NCBI RefSeq assembly: GCF_900021165.1
Contig: NZ_FCOQ01000018.1
Coordinates: 585,548 to 645,283, forward strand
Source of the DNA: Paenibacillus phocaeensis
Lineage (GTDB): Bacteria; Bacillota; Bacilli; Paenibacillales; Paenibacillaceae
Length of the DNA stretch: 59,736 nucleotides
Direction of reading: 5' to 3'
Part shown: positions 17,265-24,187 of the stretch, one piece after another
Layout: every line of letters starts with the position of its first letter
Position numbering within the stretch: the first letter of the stretch is position 1
Position numbers and translations under genes: made by a program
Notes under the pieces: model-generated
What the model was told of the DNA's origin: nothing
Databases searched by the model: none
What the model saw: the letters and a program-made list of their open reading frames with translations, nothing else

Positions 17265-18054
17265 TCGTTCTCCTGGGGTTCTATTAACCGCAGCAGGGAA
17301 GGAGTTTGAGATTGAGGCGGTTCTGTTCGATAAGGACGGCACGCTGATGGACTTTATCTACACGTGGGGAAGGTGGGGCGAGCGGCTGCTCGCCCGTTTT
17401 TCCTCCGAATTAGCAAAGCGTCGGCGGCCGTCGCTATCTTCCGATTTGTTGCAGCTCTGGGGAATTCAGTACAATGCTGAGGGGCAAATCTCCGGATATG
17501 ATCGGAACAGCCCGTTGTCGATGGGCACGGTGGATGATCTGCTGACGCTGCTGGCGCTGGAAGGCTACAAAGCGGGCCTCTCCTGGGCGGCAGCCAGGGT
17601 GCTTGCCGCGCAGTGCCGCATGGCCGCAGACGAGGAGCTGGAACGCTCCCGCACCGCCCGGCTGCTGCCGGGAGTTCAGCCGTTCCTGGAGCAATGCCGT
17701 CAGGCGGGGCTCCGGCTCGGCATCGTTACCTCCGATGAGACTGAGGCAGCGGAGAAACATCTGGAATGGCTGGGCATTCGTTCGTATTTCTCCGTATGCG
17801 TCGGGGCGGATCGGGTGGGCCGGGGCAAACCATATCCGGAAATGGTGGAGCTGGCCTGCCGGGAACTCGGTGTGGAGATTGGCAAGGCAGCCATCATTGG
17901 CGATACGGACGGCGATATGCAGATGGCCCGCGCCGCCGGGGCGGCGGCAGCCCTCGCTTTGGCTGAGGGTCAGGCCGAGGTGAGGGAAGGTTTCCCGTCG
18001 GCGAATGCCGTGATCGCGGGATATTACGAGCTGCGGCTCGGGCAAGTTCGGTAA
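17239..18054 (+). CDS. HAD-superfamily phosphatase
   Basis: 271 residues. HAD motifs: I, LFDKDGTLMDF (nucleophile and acid Asp); II, IVTSDE; III, the Lys in RGKPYPEMV; IV, IGDTDGDMQMA. The helical cap between motifs I and II is of the phosphoglycolate-phosphatase type. It starts with GTG inside the last 26 nt of the binding-protein gene, so translation is coupled. In this operon a plausible substrate is glycerol-3-phosphate or another small phosphate released from the imported solute (inference). Confidence 0.87.
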   Translation: MNSTESGNSRSPGVLLTAAGKEFEIEAVLFDKDGTLMDFIYTWGRWGERLLARFSSELAKRRRPSLSSDLLQLWGIQYNAEGQISGYDRNSPLSMGTVDDLLTLLALEGYKAGLSWAAARVLAAQCRMAADEELERSRTARLLPGVQPFLEQCRQAGLRLGIVTSDETEAAEKHLEWLGIRSYFSVCVGADRVGRGKPYPEMVELACRELGVEIGKAAIIGDTDGDMQMARAAGAAAALALAEGQAEVREGFPSANAVIAGYYELRLGQVR

Positions 18055-18077
18055 TACCGGAAAGGTGGAAGAAGATC

Positions 18078-18401
18078 ATGGGGTGGTTATTCCTGGCTCT
18101 GGCCATCGTGCTGGAGTTGTCCGGCACGGTGTCGATGAAGCTGTCGGATAGCTTTACCCGGCTGGTTCCTTCGGTGCTGATGTTTATTTTTTACGGAGCC
18201 AGCTTTACTTGCTTGAACTTTGCGCTAGGATATATGAAAGTAAGTACTGTATATGCCATTTGGTCGGGGGTGGGCATCGTATTGATCTCTTTGGCGGGAG
18301 GCCTCCTGTTCCAGGAGAAACTGTCGGTGCCTTCGATCCTGTGGATCGGGGTGATCGTCCTCGGCGTCATCGGACTGAATTTGAGCGGCAAGGGAGGATA
18401 A
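18078..18401 (+). CDS. Small multidrug resistance (SMR) family transporter
   Basis: 107 residues, four membrane helices. The essential Glu of helix 1 is present (IVLELSGT, Glu13, equal to Glu14 of EmrE), and helix 3 has the Qac-type YAIWSGVGI signature, where guanidinium exporters differ. These proteins form antiparallel or parallel dimers that exchange cations for protons. Encoding next to a GbsR regulator and a phosphodiester uptake system suggests a quaternary-ammonium substrate such as choline or betaine (inference). It may pair with another SMR subunit, but none is encoded here. Confidence 0.9.
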   Translation: MGWLFLALAIVLELSGTVSMKLSDSFTRLVPSVLMFIFYGASFTCLNFALGYMKVSTVYAIWSGVGIVLISLAGGLLFQEKLSVPSILWIGVIVLGVIGLNLSGKGG

Positions 18402-18405
18402 TGAA

Positions 18406-19293
18406 ATGGGAGATCGAAATGTGACGCAAGAGGGCGAGGGCCGGCGGGACGAGGAGATTTTGCTTAGGTTTCAGGTGATCACCGACACGCATGTACGGAG
18501 CGACGAACAGCATACGCATAACGTCAATCTAGAGCGGGCTTTGCAAGATATCGCGGAGAACGGGGCTGGAAGCGTCGGAATCATGCATGCGGGGGACGTG
18601 ACCGATCACGGGTTCCCGGAGGAATACGAAGTGTGGAATCGGATCTGGGAACGGTTTGGCGGGGCGTTGCCTCCGCTGTATGTGACGATGGGGAACCACG
18701 ATGTCGCGCTCGGAAATTGGGAGGCGCGTTTGGGGCAATTTTTGCGCGGCACGGGGGCGGAAGGCATTTATCATGATCATTGGATTCACGGGTATCATTT
18801 CCTCTTTCTCGGAACGGAGGAAGGGTTGGAGTTATTCAGCTCTCTTTCGGCGAAGCAACTGGCTTGGCTGGACGAGAAGCTGGGGGAAAACGCAGCGGCG
18901 GACCGCCCGGCGTTCGTATTCCTGCATCAGCCGCTGCTGAACACGGTGGCCGGCTCCTACGAAGCGCAGCGCTGGTACGGCGTCGTGCAGGATGCCGAGC
19001 TGCGAGCCGTACTGGCCCGTTATCCGCAGGCGATCCTGTTTACAGGGCATACCCATTGGGAGCTGGATGCGCCTCACACTTCCTATGGCATCGAGGGCCA
19101 AGGGCCGGCGATGTTCAACGCGGCTTCGGTCGCCTACCTATGGACCGATGAAGACGAACACAAGGACGGCAGCCAGGGCTTCTACGTGGAAGTCTACCGC
19201 GACCATGTCCTCGTGCGCGGCCGGGACTTCGCCCGCGGCGAGTGGGTGGAGGCGGCGCAGTTTCGGGTCGAGTATCCGCGGGGTAGCAGGTGA
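18406..19293 (+). CDS. Calcineurin-like metallophosphoesterase
   Basis: 295 residues. All five metal-site blocks are visible: VITDTHV (DxH), HAGDVTDHG, MGNHDVA, FLHQPLL and FTGHTHWE. Together they bind two metals and hydrolyse phosphomono- or diesters. The protein lacks a signal peptide, so it acts in the cytosol. Such enzymes related to GpdQ cleave glycerophosphodiesters; as the last gene of a UgpABE-like operon that is the best guess here. GGGAGG precedes the ATG, 4 nt after the SMR stop. Confidence 0.88.
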   Translation: MGDRNVTQEGEGRRDEEILLRFQVITDTHVRSDEQHTHNVNLERALQDIAENGAGSVGIMHAGDVTDHGFPEEYEVWNRIWERFGGALPPLYVTMGNHDVALGNWEARLGQFLRGTGAEGIYHDHWIHGYHFLFLGTEEGLELFSSLSAKQLAWLDEKLGENAAADRPAFVFLHQPLLNTVAGSYEAQRWYGVVQDAELRAVLARYPQAILFTGHTHWELDAPHTSYGIEGQGPAMFNAASVAYLWTDEDEHKDGSQGFYVEVYRDHVLVRGRDFARGEWVEAAQFRVEYPRGSR

Positions 19294-19325
19294 ATGGGTG
19301 GACGTATGGTGAACAGTAACATACT

Positions 19326-19409
19326 TTAACGAGAACGCGTTAACGAGAACGCGTTAACGAGAACGCGTTAACGAGAACGCGCTAACGAGAACGCGCTAAC
19401 GAGAATGCG
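19326..19409 (+). repeat. Six tandem copies of a 14-bp unit
   Basis: Unit TTAACGAGAACGCG at 19326, 19340, 19354, 19368, then two with C for the first T (19382, 19396), the last also with AATGCG. Junctions create CGCGTTAACG palindromes. Lies between the phosphoesterase stop and the hairpin terminator. Confidence 0.95.
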
Positions 19410-19433
19410 CGCCGAAAATGGCGCGTGTTTTTT
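19408..19433 (+). terminator. Terminator of the UgpABE-like operon
   Basis: Stem CGCGCC / GGCGCG, loop GAAAAT, then TGTTTTTT; placed directly after the 14-bp repeats. Confidence 0.75.
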
Positions 19434-19496
19434 GCGCGGTGCTAGGGAGGGGCGTAATACAGGCAAGAAGCAACCAGTCCGTTTGCTGGTGTTGGT

Positions 19497-19655
19497 AGTT
19501 GAATGGTGAATGGTGGTAGCTGAATGCTGAATGGTGGTAGCTGAGTGCTGAGTGCTGGTAGCTGAGTGCTGATGCTGAATGCTGAATGCTGAATGCTGAA
19601 TGCTGAATGCTGGTACCGGTGCCGGTAGTTGAATGTTGATGCTGGTAGAGCTGTT
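19497..19655 (+). repeat. Heptamer TGAATGC tandem repeats with TGGTAGC interruptions
   Basis: Roughly twenty copies of TGAATGC/TGAATGG/TGAGTGC, including five consecutive perfect TGAATGC copies, interrupted by TGGTAGC. No open frame runs through with protein-like composition. The unit is a simple slippage-prone sequence. Confidence 0.85.
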
Positions 19656-19684
19656 TTGCTTGCTAGTTGCTAGCTCGGTTGCGC

Positions 19685-19867
19685 TAACGGAAACCAGAGC
19701 CGTTATTTGAGTCCGAACACAATGCCTCCCCTGTTAACGGAACTCACAGCCCTTATTTGGGCTTGAAGAGGTGAAATCGTCGCCGAAAGCGTCAAATAAG
19801 GTCACTCCAGTCCGTTAGCGCGGGAAATACCCGGGAAATGAGCAAATAAGGTCGCTATATTCCGTTA
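19685..19867. repeat. Four-copy phased repeat, TAACGGAA-N8-CCTTATTTG
   Basis: Four 25-bp copies: forward at 19685-19709 and 19735-19759, inverted at 19793-19817 and 19843-19867. Copies within each half are exactly 50 bp apart. The 8-base ends (TAACGGAA) and 9-base ends (CCTTATTTG) are conserved and the central 8 bases vary. No gene or terminator function is evident. Confidence 0.9.
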
Positions 19868-19874
19868 GAATTAG

Positions 19875-20444
19875 CTACTCTCCAATAGAGTTGGCAATCT
19901 GAACAAGCTCAGAAATCCGGTACAAAGGAACAAAATCACCATCTTCCACCTTGTTCGCCGCTAATGCATAGGTTAATCCTTGATTTCTCCAATATAACCC
20001 GCTTAAGTTCGGTGTGCTTTGGATCCAGGTTTGTGTCCCGTCGTTTAGTTTAGGGCCCTTTTTTCCCTCCGGCTTGGATTTATCCGGTGAATTGGAAACA
20101 GCCCAGATCAGTTGTTCTCCACGATCCTCATTCGCAAAGGTCAGTTGTATCAAATCGAAATTAGCAGGGACGATATCGGCAGCCTGATGGGTAATAGCAA
20201 AAGGAACCTTAGGAATAGGAACCTCAAAAGGTACCGCAAGCCGAGTTTCTTCAAAAGATTTGCAACACTCTGTGCCCGGTTCCCATACGGCTACTCCATT
20301 ACTTATTGATAATCCTGCAGAATGCCGGGGAGTTTGATGGATATCCTCAGCAATGGGTGAGGCGCTTTTCGGTTTCTCAGTTCCACAACCACTAGCTAGG
20401 AGCAGAAGAGCAACAAGTAAACACACCTCTATTATTTTTTTCAA
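19875..20444 (-). CDS. Putative lipoprotein, DUF4367-like C-terminus
   Basis: 189 residues with a lipoprotein signal (lipobox LASGC, Cys20). The C-terminal half (IQLTFANEDRGEQLIWAVSN, then LYWRNQGLTYALAAN and ISELVQIANSI) follows the plan of DUF4367, common in Bacillus and Paenibacillus exported proteins tied to anti-sigma or sensing functions. A Cys-Cys pair lies at EPGTECCKSF. Coding strand usage is more AT-rich than neighbours. It ends 8 nt from the last phased repeat. Function unknown. Confidence 0.75.
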   Translation of the reverse strand: MKKIIEVCLLVALLLLASGCGTEKPKSASPIAEDIHQTPRHSAGLSISNGVAVWEPGTECCKSFEETRLAVPFEVPIPKVPFAITHQAADIVPANFDLIQLTFANEDRGEQLIWAVSNSPDKSKPEGKKGPKLNDGTQTWIQSTPNLSGLYWRNQGLTYALAANKVEDGDFVPLYRISELVQIANSIGE

Positions 20445-20518
20445 ATTTATCGACTCCTGTTAAAGGTACCCATAGTCTAGATTATGAACAAATTTAGCCC
20501 GATCCTCTCCCATTAATA

Positions 20519-20908
20519 CTAAGGAGCCACTAATTCAACCTTTATTCGGTCGGGGTCTTCAAAAAATAGAGCATAATAATTTTCTCCACCCGCGAAAGGA
20601 TGCTTCTCTTTGTAAAGCACGTTCATTCCCTTGGAGCGAACTTTTACAGTCAACTCATCCACTTGTTCTCTCGAAGTCGCATGGAATGCCAAATGGTTCA
20701 GTCCAACCCGACAACGATGGTAGGGCACATCCAAGTGTTTTTCTTTTGCTTGAACAAACACAAGGTAGGTGTCTCCTAATTTCCAACTACGACCTTCTTC
20801 CCATTGCTGATATGGCGTATAACCAAGCTCTGACAGAAACCACCCCCAGAACTCAGCCGAACGCTTGAGGTCGGATACATATATCTCGATATGATGTAGT
20901 AATCCCAA
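20519..20908 (-). CDS. VOC-family (glyoxalase/bleomycin resistance-like) protein
   Basis: 129 residues. Typical vicinal-oxygen-chelate pattern: starts LLHHIEIYVSDLKRSAEFWG (metal His at HHIEI) and repeats it at VGLNHLAFHATSREQVDEL, ending GGENYYALFFEDPDRIKVELVAP (metal Glu in KVEL). VOC proteins bind a metal and act as isomerases, dioxygenases or drug-binding proteins; this one cannot be assigned further. It is a lone gene on the minus strand. Confidence 0.85.
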   Translation of the reverse strand: MGLLHHIEIYVSDLKRSAEFWGWFLSELGYTPYQQWEEGRSWKLGDTYLVFVQAKEKHLDVPYHRCRVGLNHLAFHATSREQVDELTVKVRSKGMNVLYKEKHPFAGGENYYALFFEDPDRIKVELVAP

Positions 20909-21144
20909 ATGATTTCGCCCCCTCTTTCAATTTCGTCATGGCCCTGATTCACACAGCCCTCATCAAAAATACCGCATCTACTTTTATAATCACGGAAAAT
21001 CCAATGCGCCAGCACTGGAGAACAGTTCAATAATTCTGTGCTGGTTTTCCAGGACAAGACGTTGATCCGCTGATTTATTTTATCAAAAATTAATACTTAT
21101 CACTATCGAGATATGGTTGGTATCCAGGGGGAATCATTAAGAAG

Positions 21145-21348
21145 GTGAGTACAGATATTGAGCGGCGCCGGGCAACTGGAGAGCAGATTGAGCCGCTGAA
21201 GAAGCGGGAAAATAGCAAGCGGATCGCCGAGCGGATGGGCTGGTCCAGCATTAAGATGCTAGACAGGTATTCTCACATCACGCCGCACATGCAGCAGGAG
21301 GCAGCGGACGCATTGGGAGAAATATTTTCTCGGCACCAAACTGAATAA
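21145..21348 (+). pseudogene. Tyrosine recombinase remnant (C-terminal end)
   Basis: The ~67 codons end with a recombinase tail: ERMGWSSIKMLDRYSHITPH, then MQQEAADALGEIF. This holds the GH/GW position and the nucleophile Tyr (DRYSH). The Arg and HxxR motifs of the catalytic domain are gone; the first ~35 residues do not look like an integrase. It ends 75 bp before the left tRNA-Val repeat, in the place an integrase would occupy, so it is the stump of an older element that used the same tRNA. It is different from the intact integrase at 32.6 kb. Confidence 0.72.
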
Positions 21349-21388
21349 TTTGGAGGCTTATTTGAGTGCAAATAAGCCCCCATAAAAC

Positions 21389-21420
21389 GCGAAAAACCCT
21401 TGATACCCAAGGGTTTTCGC
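21389..21420. terminator. Hairpin beside the left att repeat
   Basis: Stem GCGAAAAACCCTT / AAGGGTTTTCGC three bases before the att repeat; likely the old integrase terminator. Confidence 0.7.
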
Positions 21421-21422
21421 TC

Positions 21423-21472
21423 TATGATCTGCAGTGGGCTCGAACCACTGACCCCCACCCTGTCAAGATGGT
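21423..21472. repeat. Left attachment site (50-bp direct repeat of tRNA-Val 3' part)
   Basis: Identical over 50 bp to 36658-36707: it spans the tRNA-Val(GAC) sequence from the anticodon stem through the 3' end. The 5' part of the tRNA is missing here, so it is an att site and not a second tRNA gene. Confidence 0.93.
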
Positions 21473-21624
21473 CAAGTAGTTTTGAGATGTAAGAAAATTA
21501 TGTCAGCAAACCACGCATGACAGGGGATTTTAAGTATGAGAAGTTTAATTATTTAAGGGAATGAAGGGATAAAAATAGATAAATTCTTGACCAGTAGATT
21601 GACCAAATCAAAGTGTCAAAAGTA

Positions 21625-23145
21625 TTACATCCAAATTGCCTGAGCCACAATATTATCAATTCTTTCAACCCAATATGTCCCTATATCATGTAAGCTTGCA
21701 ATCGACTCTTGCTTGGTATTAACTAACTCCCCAATTGTGTTTATACCAGCACTTTTCAATATCCCTAAACGGTAACTAGTCAAACCGTAAGGATATGCTT
21801 TAGATTTTTCTAACCTTTCTATCGGCATGTTTAAAATTCCTAAATCCTTGTCTAATGAGGTTTCGGGCATTGTAATTTTCGAAAACTCATTTGCTGTGTC
21901 TCCTGCTTTAAATACTTGAGCGAACTCTTTTTCAGCTAAAAGTAGTTTTGAATACAAATCCGATGTAAGTCTAGAAGGAGAAATATATTCTAATAGAGTA
22001 CAAATATTTATTGCATAGCGTGGACCTCGACCACCTGACTTCAAGGCCCTAGAGGTCTCTCTTTTAGAAATAAAACCTATATACTCCAGAATTTCAAAAA
22101 CTTTCTTCAAGCGTTCTGTATGGTCTCTGTGTATAAGACATGATGCACCATAATCTGGTTTGCTAATAGAATCTGCAACAATTTTGAAAAGCAGTTCAGC
22201 AACTTCTTTCGCCGGGTCTACCAAGGGCTCATATGGACCCAGTTTTGGCTGCAATTCTTCAAAGAGAGGCCAGTAATAATCATTGCTTAAAAATTTTATG
22301 GTTTCTTCGAGATCAGGTAAACTGATTCCATCGTTTCTTTTTCTATCGAATAAAAAATTGCATGCATATATAAAAGCTCGGACATTGCCCATTACTGCCC
22401 TTCCAAGAAAAGTTGCAACCTCATCAAGCTTAAGCATTCTTGAGAATTCAATCTCAGAAACAAATTCTGGATATCTCTTTTTCATAATATCTGTAAAAAA
22501 TGTACTAAATGAATTTGATAACTCGGTTCTAGCAATATCGATCACAACAGCATCATTTAATAAATCAAATCTATCCCCAAAAGCAGTAACTCCAGGGTAG
22601 ATAGTAGCCTTGCAAGATATTTGGTTACTTGATAACGTTCTGAATACATCAAAAAATTCTTTTAGAGAAGCTTCGCGGCCTATGTGGGCAACATCATCAA
22701 AATATAATACTATTCTCCTACCGGAAAGATCAGATAATTGTGTTAGTTGTCTTTGAATATCAGATACGTCAGATGAAGGACTTAACTCTTGATATTTATA
22801 GTCTATTTTTCTTAAATGGGCGTTTACATGATTTACCAGAAATTCACATAGAATTCTTTCATATTCCAATCCAGTGGATCTTAATAGGGGTAAAGAACGA
22901 CAACTTACATATATCCCCATTACTTTTTCCTCTATCGAAGGCGTTCTATTTATACGGTAGTACGCTTCTTTGAAGAGAGTACTTTTTCCAATTCCACGTC
23001 CACCGCGTAGCAGAACAGGACCATGAGCTATTAGTTTTAATATTATTCTATCCTCATACTCAGTGAATGTGTGATAACTTTCAAAATCCTGATCTGTAAA
23101 ATCCTCTGCCGCAAGTGCTAATAAAATACTATTTTCATCCATCAT
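21625..23145 (-). CDS. P-loop ATPase with C-terminal RpoA-CTD-like helix-hairpin-helix domain
   Basis: 506 residues. The N-terminal ATPase has Walker A GGRGIGKST (residues 48-56) and Walker B IVLYFDD (145-151); the layout up to ~350 resembles ORC/Cdc6- or STAND-type NTPases, with a winged-helix-like stretch near 330-390 (LLFKIVADSI..., EYIGFISKRETSRA). The last ~70 residues read MPIERLEKS, LTSYRLGILKSAGINTIGEL, IASLHDIGTYWVERI, which is the layout of the RNA polymerase alpha C-terminal domain. It follows an uncharacterised 257-aa gene by 14 nt; the two look like an operon. Inference: a sensor ATPase of a defence module. I know no named system with this fusion. Confidence 0.8.
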   Translation of the reverse strand: MMDENSILLALAAEDFTDQDFESYHTFTEYEDRIILKLIAHGPVLLRGGRGIGKSTLFKEAYYRINRTPSIEEKVMGIYVSCRSLPLLRSTGLEYERILCEFLVNHVNAHLRKIDYKYQELSPSSDVSDIQRQLTQLSDLSGRRIVLYFDDVAHIGREASLKEFFDVFRTLSSNQISCKATIYPGVTAFGDRFDLLNDAVVIDIARTELSNSFSTFFTDIMKKRYPEFVSEIEFSRMLKLDEVATFLGRAVMGNVRAFIYACNFLFDRKRNDGISLPDLEETIKFLSNDYYWPLFEELQPKLGPYEPLVDPAKEVAELLFKIVADSISKPDYGASCLIHRDHTERLKKVFEILEYIGFISKRETSRALKSGGRGPRYAINICTLLEYISPSRLTSDLYSKLLLAEKEFAQVFKAGDTANEFSKITMPETSLDKDLGILNMPIERLEKSKAYPYGLTSYRLGILKSAGINTIGELVNTKQESIASLHDIGTYWVERIDNIVAQAIWM

Positions 23146-23159
23146 AGAACCACCGATCC

Positions 23160-23933
23160 TTACTTATAAGTTTCTTTTATACCTAAATATGTTTCATAAG
23201 CTTCTTCAAGTAATACTGTGCAACTACTCGTATCAATAAAATGACTCAATAAACCAACTGTTGATATAAACTTCATCAAATCTTTTAAAGTGTCCTTTAT
23301 TGTATTAGCATCAAGTGTATTTTCCAAATTTATTATCAACTCACTATGTACACCTTTTGATAAAGTTGAGTACAATTTTGTTACATCCTGCCTTAATCTT
23401 GGAGCAAGTTTGTCTATCGTGAAATCATCACCGTAATCGACAAAAAAGTGCGTTCCCAGATCCCTGTAGTCTAAAGCTTTAACAAAAGCAGGCTTCCAGA
23501 AAATTTCAAAGAAATATATGCCGAACAGTGGTCTTCCAACTTTGTCAGAAGACAATTCATTATGCCATAAATCAGAAGGGACCTTATCCCCATACTTTTC
23601 AAAAACATCTCCTGCCCACTGTACAGCAATTGGCATCCGCTTATCGGCAGAAAAGTTCTTCTTCTGTACATTTTTAATCGAGATTAATCTGACTGGATCA
23701 ATCCTTCCTATCATTGTATTACAAAATGCTTCTAAAAGTTTTCTTCCGTAAAAGGAGCCTAGTAAACTAATATTCTCTTCCTCTTCCATGTTCATCAGCA
23801 TGGGAACAATTGCATTTTCCATCTTTGTTATTATGTAAGATTGATACTGAAAAACATCTTTTAGTTCTGTATGCCTATTAAATTCCCCACAAATTAATCT
23901 AGATAAATTGCTCTGTAAAATATTCATATTCAT
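23160..23933 (-). CDS. Hypothetical partner of the ATPase, 257 aa
   Basis: Soluble, mostly helical protein with no family I can name. One block, LRQDVTKLYSTLSKGVHSEL (about residues 181-200), resembles the Rx(n)H patch found in HEPN-type toxin and abortive-infection proteins, where LSK-VH is a frequent form; this is a weak resemblance. First gene of a two-gene minus-strand operon, 14 nt before the ATPase, inside the left cargo of the element. Candidate effector or adaptor for that ATPase. Confidence 0.6.
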   Translation of the reverse strand: MNMNILQSNLSRLICGEFNRHTELKDVFQYQSYIITKMENAIVPMLMNMEEEENISLLGSFYGRKLLEAFCNTMIGRIDPVRLISIKNVQKKNFSADKRMPIAVQWAGDVFEKYGDKVPSDLWHNELSSDKVGRPLFGIYFFEIFWKPAFVKALDYRDLGTHFFVDYGDDFTIDKLAPRLRQDVTKLYSTLSKGVHSELIINLENTLDANTIKDTLKDLMKFISTVGLLSHFIDTSSCTVLLEEAYETYLGIKETYK

Positions 23934-24187
23934 TAGTACAAGACCCCATTAGTTTTAATTACATGACAAAATTATATCATGTATTATTGAATTGTAAGAT
24001 ACTACTTTTCTGGTTATTCTTTCAACAAAATGAGTTTCAGCGATTGAGAAATCCATAGTAGTTTCTCACAGCTTTATATTTTTTGAAATCACAACACTTC
24101 TACTCATCTGGAGAGGCAAAGAGGGTTAGGTGTGTTGTGAATTTTGGAATGGCCTTATTAATAAGGATTTTAGTGAAAGTTGACCAT

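Noticed and set aside
19326..19867. CRISPR array
   Set aside because: Repeat units are 7, 14 or 25 bp, with no constant repeat-spacer alternation and no cas genes in the window.
21005..21055. CCAGCAC...GTGCTGG inverted repeat as an IS end
   Set aside because: Only 7 bp, no transposase or target duplication nearby.
20776..21057. 93-codon minus-strand frame upstream of the VOC gene
   Set aside because: Overlaps the VOC gene in another frame and has no domain or ribosome site.
21423..21472. Second tRNA-Val gene
   Set aside because: Only the 3' half of the tRNA is present; the D-arm and 5' acceptor strand are missing, so it is an att duplicate.
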